Below, piece after piece: positions 55,600 to 62,619 of a stretch of 64,000 nt of DNA. Below the pieces are notes generated by a model, which ran no database searches, was not told the origin of the DNA, and saw only the letters and a program-made list of their open reading frames with translations. The position numbers and the translations under genes were made by a program. Position 1 is the stretch's first letter; each line of letters starts with the position of its first letter. Source of the stretch: a virus; IMG/VR virus record IMGVR_UViG_3300009164_004014, positions 1 to 64,000 of that record. One strand, 5' to 3'.

Positions 55600-57993
55600 A
55601 TGAAAACAGTAGCAATGATAGGCGTGGGTAAGTTAGGACAAGATTGTGCTGAAGTAATGGCAGCGGCTGGTTATGACGTAGTGGGTTATGATGTAGAACC
55701 AAGAACTCCCGAATTTCCCATGTGCAATACAATACAAGAAGCAGTAAAAGATAGAGACTTTATTTTCATTGCGGCTCCTACTCCGCACGACTCAATGTAC
55801 GGTGGGGAAACTCCAACTAGTCATTTACCAAATAAAGATTTTGATTATACTATTGTAACAAATATTCTTAATGAGGTTAATTTATACGTAAACAAAAGTC
55901 AATTAGTTATATTAATAAGCACAGTATTACCCGGGACAGTTCGTAATCAGTTGGAACCGTGCATCACCAATGCACGTTTCATTTATAATCCTTACTTGAT
56001 TGCAATGGGAACAATTAAATGGGATATGGTTAATCCAGAAATGGTTATTATTGGAACAGAGAGTGGTAGTTTAACAGGTGATGCAAAAGAATTGATTGAT
56101 TTCTACAAAGTGTTTATGGAGAATGACCCTAGGTATGAAGTTGGTACATGGGATGAAGCTGAGTCAATTAAGATTTTCTATAACACATTTATTAGTACTA
56201 AACTAGCATTGGTAAACATGATACAAGATGTAGCCGAGACTAATGGAAATATCAATGTAGATGTGGTAACAACAGCATTAGCAAAAAGTACGTATCGCAT
56301 TATGGGTCCAATGTATATGAAAGCTGCGTTTGGAGATGCAGGTGCATGTCATCCTAGAGATAATATTGCATTGCGTTATCTTGCCGATAGGTTAGATTTG
56401 GGGTACGATTTATTTGATAGTATAATGACAGCCCGTGAAGTACAAGCAGAGCGTATGGCATTGCGTTGTTTAAAAAACGGAAAAAATGTTACTATCATCG
56501 GTAAGGCGTATAAACCAGGAGTACCCTATACCAATGGCAGTGCTAGTATGTTAGTGGGATATTATATTGAAAAACATGGCGGAAACGTAAATTATTATGA
56601 TGAGAATACCAAAGATTTAGATTTAAAATTAAGTTGGACAGAAGTATATTTAATTGGTTATTGGGAAGATTGGGTATATTCTTTAATGCCAATAATAGGT
56701 CATCAACAACGATCAGTAGTAATAATAGATCCATGGCGGAATCCTAAGTATAATGATCCAATGGAAAAGATAATGTATGGTAATACTAGACCAACTTTTA
56801 ATTTTGGTGTACTCCCTAACGACTTAGAACATTGGAAAATTGGGGCCGAGAAAAATGTAATTGAATTGTTTCCTAAAATTGAAAAATACAAAGATATTAT
56901 ACATATAATTGATGCTGAAGTGGGTCCTACTAATTTTGGAATGAGGCCCACGGAACTCATTGTAGAAGAAATGATGGAAGCCAAACGTAATGGAAAAACT
57001 AAATTTTTATTCTATAATTTAGCTGAAGGTTATTTAAACAATGTAGTAGAGAAAATTCATCGTATTGCAAATATAGTTGAAAATCAGATAGATTCAAAAG
57101 ATATATTTTATTTGTGTGCTTCTCCGGGTTCGGAAAAAACTTATGAAAATATATTTAACATTAAAAATTTAACAAAAACAAATTGGAAAAATAAAATTTC
57201 AATATTAGCAACTGCATCTTTTCAGTATTTTGTTCAACACAATGGCGCGGGGCAATTTAAAGATGTTGTGTATACAGTTAAAGAAAAACCCAAAAAGTTT
57301 TTATGTTTTAACAAATTGCCCCGCGCACATAGAGTTAAATTAATTGAAAAATTTTTAGAACATGATATATTAGATGAAGGTTTTTATTCGTTTTTACCAA
57401 TGAATGGGATGGATACTAAAGATTTTTCATGGATAGATACATTACCAGACACATTTGTGAATGTAAAAGCAAATAAAGATAAATTTCCATTAAAATTAAA
57501 TTTAAGCCCTCACCGAAGTATGAATCCATCGATGTTAGATATAGAAGATTTACCTTGCTTTGATGATAGTTATTTTAGTATAGTTACGGAAACTACTTTT
57601 TATTCTAATAGAACAAAACATTCTGATTCTTTTAATAAATTTCAACGACATGCTACTTTAGATGATATTTTTATAACTGAAAAAACTTTTAAGTGCATCC
57701 CTGCAATGCACCCGTTTATAATATTTTCATATCCGGGAATACTGTCTGCATTAAGAACTCTTGGATATAAAACATTCTCTCCCATGATAGATGAAACATA
57801 TGATACTATTATCAACGATGATGAAAGATTTAATGCTCTTTGGAATGAAATAACTAGATTATTACAAAAGACACCTGAAGAATGGATTCAGTGGCAGACC
57901 GAGATTAAGGAAATTGTTGAATATAATAAAAATCATTTTTATTCTAACACAAATCATAATTCAACTAAAGACATTTCTCGTTTGTTTGAGTAA
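55600..57993 (+). CDS. Nucleotide-sugar dehydrogenase fused to a YFSIVTET glycosyltransferase-like domain
   Basis: A 797-residue two-part protein. Residues 1 to about 400 follow the UDP-glucose/GDP-mannose dehydrogenase plan: GVGKLGQDC at 8-16 for NAD, FIAAPTPHD, ISTVLPGTVRNQ, KIFYNTFISTKLALVN, and GDAGACHPRDN with the probable catalytic Cys250, then IGKAYKPGVPYTNGSAS. The motif is GACHPRD where standard enzymes have GGxCFPKD. Residues about 425-797 are a third copy of the family at 47765 and 51616: YFSIVTET at 658-665, then ITEKTFKCIPAMHPFIIFS and LGYKTFSPMIDETYD. The fusion ties sugar oxidation to the transferase-like domain in one chain and supports a sugar-related role for that family. 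Confidence 0.75.
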   Translation: MKTVAMIGVGKLGQDCAEVMAAAGYDVVGYDVEPRTPEFPMCNTIQEAVKDRDFIFIAAPTPHDSMYGGETPTSHLPNKDFDYTIVTNILNEVNLYVNKSQLVILISTVLPGTVRNQLEPCITNARFIYNPYLIAMGTIKWDMVNPEMVIIGTESGSLTGDAKELIDFYKVFMENDPRYEVGTWDEAESIKIFYNTFISTKLALVNMIQDVAETNGNINVDVVTTALAKSTYRIMGPMYMKAAFGDAGACHPRDNIALRYLADRLDLGYDLFDSIMTAREVQAERMALRCLKNGKNVTIIGKAYKPGVPYTNGSASMLVGYYIEKHGGNVNYYDENTKDLDLKLSWTEVYLIGYWEDWVYSLMPIIGHQQRSVVIIDPWRNPKYNDPMEKIMYGNTRPTFNFGVLPNDLEHWKIGAEKNVIELFPKIEKYKDIIHIIDAEVGPTNFGMRPTELIVEEMMEAKRNGKTKFLFYNLAEGYLNNVVEKIHRIANIVENQIDSKDIFYLCASPGSEKTYENIFNIKNLTKTNWKNKISILATASFQYFVQHNGAGQFKDVVYTVKEKPKKFLCFNKLPRAHRVKLIEKFLEHDILDEGFYSFLPMNGMDTKDFSWIDTLPDTFVNVKANKDKFPLKLNLSPHRSMNPSMLDIEDLPCFDDSYFSIVTETTFYSNRTKHSDSFNKFQRHATLDDIFITEKTFKCIPAMHPFIIFSYPGILSALRTLGYKTFSPMIDETYDTIINDDERFNALWNEITRLLQKTPEEWIQWQTEIKEIVEYNKNHFYSNTNHNSTKDISRLFE

Positions 57994-58022
57994 TAAATTA
58001 TCTTTACCCCTTTGTAAAACTA

Positions 58023-58029
58023 TTAAATA
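58023..58029 (+). promoter_or_regulatory. Late-promoter-like TTAAATA with GTGTATG hairpin
   Basis: TTAAATA is followed immediately by the inverted repeat GTGTATG (58030-58036), AGAGAA, CATACAC (58043-58049), then GGGAG and the TTG start at 58062. The extended stretch TAAATAGTGTAT is identical to that at 1394-1405 before the first baseplate gene. Confidence 0.5.
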
Positions 58030-58061
58030 GTGTATGAGAGAACATACACGGGAGATTACTT

Positions 58062-60299
58062 TTGGACTTTAATTTAAAATCACTTGCGGTAGATAAACTA
58101 GTACCAAAAGAAAAACCAACTGAAGATATAGCAGACGCACGCCATCGTAGCATGATGGAGGCAATAGCACCCTACGCTAAAAAAACAGTTCAAAAAAACT
58201 TAACTCCGGTATATGTGGATTACAAAACACGAAAAACTAAATTAGTTTTAGTATTGTGTCCAGAATGGAGTCCCTATATGCCCCCATTTAGCCTTGCAAG
58301 ATTAAGTGGAATAGCAAAAAGTTCAGGATATGAAACACACATTATGGACTTGAATGTTAAGGCATACAATGAATTTATGAATGATTGGTTGCCCAATAAA
58401 AAACTACCATTCAGATTATGGGATCCTAGTAGTAGTTGGCACTGGTTAGGTGACACATATATGAATGATATTCATCCTGTGCTAGAACCTATACTTAGTA
58501 AAGCAGTAGATGACATTGTTGCATTGAATCCTGAAGTCGTTGGGTTTAGTATATATTATATCAGTGAAGAACCTAGTAAATGGATGTGTCGTGAATTGAA
58601 GCGCAGACTCCCTAACGTGAAAATAGTTGTAGGTGGACCAAATGTGCATAAGAGTTGGTTTAATATTGAACCTTATTATGATTATGTTGTAGTGGGTGAA
58701 GGTGAAGCAAACTTGTTAGTATTATTAGAAGAAGTTGAAAATGGTGTAAATCACTCTAAACCAAAAGTATTAGATCAACCGGAAGATCAACGTATCAATA
58801 TTAATGGCTTACCTATGCCAGATTATGAATCTATCGACTTTAGCCAATACGAATTGCCCAACGGTATCAATACTGAGATTAGTAGAGGGTGTACAGCTAA
58901 GTGTACATTTTGTGAAGAAACACATTTTTGGAAATATCGTCAACGCCAAGCAGTTGACTTAATTGACGAAATTGAATGGCTTTATTATAATAAGGGAACA
59001 GATGTTATTTGGTTCATTGATAGCTTAGTTAACGGTAATTTGAAAGAACTCAGGGCATTTGCTAAGGGTGTTGCAGCAAAAGGACTAAAAATTAAATGGA
59101 CAGGTTATGCCCGATGCGACGGTCGCATGGATTTAGAATATATGGAAGATTTAGCCGCCGGCGGCTGCATTATGTTCAATTATGGAATTGAATCCGGTAG
59201 TCAAAAAGTACTAGATGATATGGCAAAGGGTGTTACTATTGCCGAGATGGAACAAAACTTTATTGATGGAAAAAAAGTAGGTATATGGGCAGCAACAAAC
59301 TGGATTGTTGGGTTCCCCACTGAAAACTTTCAAGACTACGCTGATAGTATGACATTGTTATGGCGTATGCGTAATAATAATATTAATAACGCCGGATTGG
59401 GTGTAGGGTATGGATTGGGGCCAGAAACAATTGTTGGTCAAAATCCACATAAGTTTAATATTAGTTGGCACAAGTATCAAGGGCATTGGATAACAAATGA
59501 TTTTAAAATTGGCGGTACACATGTAATGATACGTGTTAAAACATTTCATATGTTTGCTGATTATTTAAGGGGATGCAGTGAAGTACCAATTAGTTATCCG
59601 ATAAGAGTTAATTTGGCTAAAGAACATTATAAGATTTTATTAAATAATCCTAAAAATATCAAAGAAGTTGAATATGAAAATTTTGACTACAATATAATTA
59701 AACCAAACATTAATCCTTTTGCTGATACTCTTGTAAACGAGATGTGGCCATTTTTTAGAATGTTGTGGAGAACTAGAGGCGGTTATAGATCAATAATTAA
59801 ATTTAATCCTGAAATTGATTTAAAAGAGTTTGGTGGTCAATTTGGTCCCGGTATGTTCAATGCAGTATACAAATTTTCTATCACTGATGACGGCAAATGG
59901 CAAGCTGACTTTAATATTAACTTTGAGCAAGTAGATAATATATTTGATGATAGAGAGCCATCACGCAAGGGACCATTTTATGCACAAGACTATAGTAGAT
60001 TGCAAAGCAACACGACCAAACGTGCTAGAAAATTAGCAAAACCAACATGGAGTGACGAGGATGGTCGTAGCGGTCAAGACTTTATGGATTTGCTTAATGA
60101 AGAAAAAATGCTAAATGAAACTATTGATTTCTCATTTAAATTGCATTGGGTAGAATCAGGTGATTGGAGTAATTATGATGATTACAAAGTAAAAGTTTCT
60201 GATACTACAAGTGTCATTATACCCGAAAAAGAAGCAATGGATAAAACAGAATTTGTATCTATTGACATATCATCTATCAAAAAGAATAAAAATGACTAA
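58062..60299 (+). CDS. B12-binding-domain radical SAM protein, rightward
   Basis: A 745-residue enzyme. After an 65-residue N-terminal extension comes the cobalamin-binding-like domain: LVLVLCPEWSPYMPPFSLARL, GYETHIMDLN, PEVVGFSIYYISEEPS, KIVVGGPNVHKSW and YVVVGEGEANL. The radical SAM site is CTAKCTFC (C277, C281 and C284), followed by VIWFIDSLVNGNLKEL, FNYGIESGSQKVLDDM and NWIVGFPTENFQDY, all typical of this class. The last 250 residues are an extension with no recognised domain. The start codon is TTG with GGGAG seven bases upstream; no ATG in frame fits better. It differs from the leftward enzyme at 53571, so the two are not simple duplicates. Confidence 0.8.
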   Translation: MDFNLKSLAVDKLVPKEKPTEDIADARHRSMMEAIAPYAKKTVQKNLTPVYVDYKTRKTKLVLVLCPEWSPYMPPFSLARLSGIAKSSGYETHIMDLNVKAYNEFMNDWLPNKKLPFRLWDPSSSWHWLGDTYMNDIHPVLEPILSKAVDDIVALNPEVVGFSIYYISEEPSKWMCRELKRRLPNVKIVVGGPNVHKSWFNIEPYYDYVVVGEGEANLLVLLEEVENGVNHSKPKVLDQPEDQRININGLPMPDYESIDFSQYELPNGINTEISRGCTAKCTFCEETHFWKYRQRQAVDLIDEIEWLYYNKGTDVIWFIDSLVNGNLKELRAFAKGVAAKGLKIKWTGYARCDGRMDLEYMEDLAAGGCIMFNYGIESGSQKVLDDMAKGVTIAEMEQNFIDGKKVGIWAATNWIVGFPTENFQDYADSMTLLWRMRNNNINNAGLGVGYGLGPETIVGQNPHKFNISWHKYQGHWITNDFKIGGTHVMIRVKTFHMFADYLRGCSEVPISYPIRVNLAKEHYKILLNNPKNIKEVEYENFDYNIIKPNINPFADTLVNEMWPFFRMLWRTRGGYRSIIKFNPEIDLKEFGGQFGPGMFNAVYKFSITDDGKWQADFNINFEQVDNIFDDREPSRKGPFYAQDYSRLQSNTTKRARKLAKPTWSDEDGRSGQDFMDLLNEEKMLNETIDFSFKLHWVESGDWSNYDDYKVKVSDTTSVIIPEKEAMDKTEFVSIDISSIKKNKND

Positions 60300-61044
60300 A
60301 AAAAAGATAATGTTAATTGCAGGGTGCAGCCATTCTTCAGGTTCAGAAATAGATGGTAGCCAAGACTCTGCATATAATAGACAACATTCATTTGGTAATG
60401 TATTAGCAATTAAAATGGGATACACGCCTGTTAATATAGCAGAGCCCGGCTCTACTAATCCTTCAATTGCAAGAAGTGTTTTACAATGGTTCAGTGAAAA
60501 GTATGATAGTGAATCCATGGAAGTTTTTGTATTAGTAAGTTGGACTGATAGTTCTAGAATGGAAGTGCCGTGGGAAGGAAAAACATGGTATGGAGATCAC
60601 AATCCGTTTAACGACTATTATGCTAGTACTGGTGAAGATTACGTTCGTATAAATTTAGGATGGCCTGGTGGAAATGCAGAAGAAAAAATATTTATTGCAG
60701 AATATCAAAAATTTATGGTCAAAAACGAAACGTATTTAGAGATAGTAAGTGCCAATTTAATATTACAATTACAATATTTTTTTAAATCAAAGGACATTAA
60801 TTATTTAATGTGTAATTCTTCTCATATGTTTGATAAAAGAAATATACACACCAATTTTTACCTAAATCAAATTGATACTACTAAATATTACAATATAGAA
60901 GATATTGAGCAGTCTTTTTATATAAAATACAAAAATGCAGGATATACTAATCCAAAAGCAAAATATTGGCATCACAACGAAACTCCACATCAATTATATG
61001 CTGATGAGTTGTATAACTTTATAGAGGTAAACAAATGTTTATAG
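60292..61044 (+). CDS. SGNH-hydrolase-like protein, second
   Basis: A 250-residue protein starting KKKIMLIAGCSHSSGSEIDG, where GCSHS supplies the candidate nucleophile (S13) of block I. AEPGSTNPSIARS fits the Gly/Asn blocks and the C-terminal WHHNETPHQLYADELYNFI fits the His block. It is only distantly similar to the gene at 52736. The start ATG at 60292 overlaps the stop of the preceding gene by eight bases; the longer in-frame reading from 60211 is inside that gene and is not favoured. Probable esterase or acyltransferase acting on a glycan or cofactor; unproven. Confidence 0.6.
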   Translation: MTKKKIMLIAGCSHSSGSEIDGSQDSAYNRQHSFGNVLAIKMGYTPVNIAEPGSTNPSIARSVLQWFSEKYDSESMEVFVLVSWTDSSRMEVPWEGKTWYGDHNPFNDYYASTGEDYVRINLGWPGGNAEEKIFIAEYQKFMVKNETYLEIVSANLILQLQYFFKSKDINYLMCNSSHMFDKRNIHTNFYLNQIDTTKYYNIEDIEQSFYIKYKNAGYTNPKAKYWHHNETPHQLYADELYNFIEVNKCL

Positions 61045-61133
61045 TAAGATGGTTTAAAAATTTAGTCAGAGAATATAAATACCGCAAACGTTTAAAAGAA
61101 CTACGCAAGCGTGATCCATTTATTTACAAATGA
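61035..61133 (+). CDS. Very small basic protein (32 aa) coupled to the carbamoyltransferase
   Basis: An ATG preceded by GAGG opens a 32-codon frame: MFIVRWFKNLVREYKYRKRL followed by KELRKRDPFIYK. It overlaps the previous gene by 10 bases and its stop overlaps the next start as ATGA, so it fills the gap completely and is translationally coupled on both sides. The peptide is strongly basic and amphipathic; the ending RKRDPFIYK resembles tiny ORFs in cyanophage genomes that I remember but cannot verify here. Function unknown; possibly a membrane- or nucleic-acid-binding peptide. Confidence 0.6.
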   Translation: MFIVRWFKNLVREYKYRKRLKELRKRDPFIYK

Positions 61134-62611
61134 ATTATATTGGTATTTCGGCTGGATTCCATGACGCGGCAATAAGCGTTGTAGATGATTATGGCAATAT
61201 ATTGTTTGCTGGACATAGTGAACGATATAGTAAAAACAAACATGACAAAGATGTTTGTAAAGAATTATTAATAGATGCTCTAAAACATACTAATTCGGCT
61301 TATTTACAATATCATTACTACGAACGTCCTTGGTTAAAGTCATTGCGTCAATTACGCAGTGGTGAAGGCTTTAGTTGGCCGTCTTGGGAAAAGATACTAG
61401 GTTCTACTTATCATCAGATGGGTACTCCTAAAATTTACACACATGGGCATCATCTATGTCATGCTGCCGCTGGCTTTCAAACAAGTAGTTTTCAAGATGC
61501 TACTATAGTAGTCATTGATGCCATTGGTGAGTTTGACACTGTTACTATATGGGATGCTTGGTATGATTTTTCAACGGGCAAAGCAGAATATCAAAAACTA
61601 TGGAGTATGCGATACCCAGATAGCATTGGACTATTCTATTCAGCAATGACTGAACGAGTTGGACTACGCCCACTTGATGAAGAATATATACTAATGGGTA
61701 TGGCAGCATACGGCGAACCAGTTCACCTTCAAGAAATGATTACTGAGTTTGTAGATAATAAAGATATATTTACGTTCAAACAAAATCTACACACTGGAGT
61801 TGATAAAGATTTCTTACACGATGCTAATCCAATGAACATTGCCAGTAGTACTCAATATCTAGTAGAACATATGATTACTAGAGTAATGAGTAAAGCTAGA
61901 ACATTAGGTCGTAGTAAAAATTTAGTATACGGCGGTGGTGTAGCATTGAATTGTTTAGCTAATAGATTATTAGGAAATTTCTATGAGAATATTTGGATCA
62001 TGCCTAACCCAGGCGATGCGGGCAATAGTCTTGGTGCGGCAGCATTGGGATACGGTTGTAAAGTTAATTGGACTAATGCATATCTTGGTAGTAATATTGC
62101 TGGCAATTATCCTGTTAATTCCCTGCTCGATGTTTTGCTCTCTGATAAAATTGTCGGTGTTGCGTCGGGAAGAGCTGAATTTGGTCCAAGAGCATTGGGC
62201 AACAGAAGTTTATTAGCAGACCCTAGGGGTGATGAGATAAAAGATAAAGTAAATGAGATTAAACGCAGACAAAAGTTTAGACCTTTTGCCCCTGTTATCT
62301 TAGAAGAATATGCTGATCAATATTTTGAAATGCCTAAACACTGGCATGATAGCAGATATATGCAAGTGATTAGTAAGTGTAAGTACCCTGAGAAATTTCC
62401 TGCTATTGTACACCATGATTGGACTAGTCGTGTTCAAACTGTTCCAAAAGATGGATCAGGAATTAGAGAACTATTAGAGAAATGGTATGTGTTGACTGAA
62501 TGCCCAATGTTACTAAACACAAGTTTAAACATACGTGGCGAGCCAATGGTCAATGATAGAGATGATGCTGATAGATTTGAAAAACTATATGGGGTTAAAG
62601 TTTTATCATAA
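61130..62611 (+). CDS. Carbamoyltransferase (NodU/CmcH/TobZ family)
   Basis: A 493-residue protein with the two-domain plan of O-carbamoyltransferases. The Kae1-like N-terminal domain starts YIGISAGFHDAAISVVD, has GHSERYSKNKHDKD, and carries the metal-binding GHHLCHAAAGF around residues 106-116; VVIDAIGEFDTVTIW and PLDEEYILMGMAAYGEP follow. VYGGGVALNCLANRLL and MPNPGDAGNSLGAA contribute to the nucleotide site. The C-terminal YrdC-like domain has GRAEFGPRALGNRSLLADPR and FRPFAPVIL, and ends with LLNTSLNIRGEPMV. The family transfers a carbamoyl group from carbamoyl phosphate, via carbamoyl-AMP, to a sugar hydroxyl. The length is slightly shorter than the usual 550-600. It is the clearest enzyme in the cluster for tailoring a finished sugar. 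Confidence 0.88.
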   Translation: MNYIGISAGFHDAAISVVDDYGNILFAGHSERYSKNKHDKDVCKELLIDALKHTNSAYLQYHYYERPWLKSLRQLRSGEGFSWPSWEKILGSTYHQMGTPKIYTHGHHLCHAAAGFQTSSFQDATIVVIDAIGEFDTVTIWDAWYDFSTGKAEYQKLWSMRYPDSIGLFYSAMTERVGLRPLDEEYILMGMAAYGEPVHLQEMITEFVDNKDIFTFKQNLHTGVDKDFLHDANPMNIASSTQYLVEHMITRVMSKARTLGRSKNLVYGGGVALNCLANRLLGNFYENIWIMPNPGDAGNSLGAAALGYGCKVNWTNAYLGSNIAGNYPVNSLLDVLLSDKIVGVASGRAEFGPRALGNRSLLADPRGDEIKDKVNEIKRRQKFRPFAPVILEEYADQYFEMPKHWHDSRYMQVISKCKYPEKFPAIVHHDWTSRVQTVPKDGSGIRELLEKWYVLTECPMLLNTSLNIRGEPMVNDRDDADRFEKLYGVKVLS

Positions 62612-62619
62612 GTAATTAA

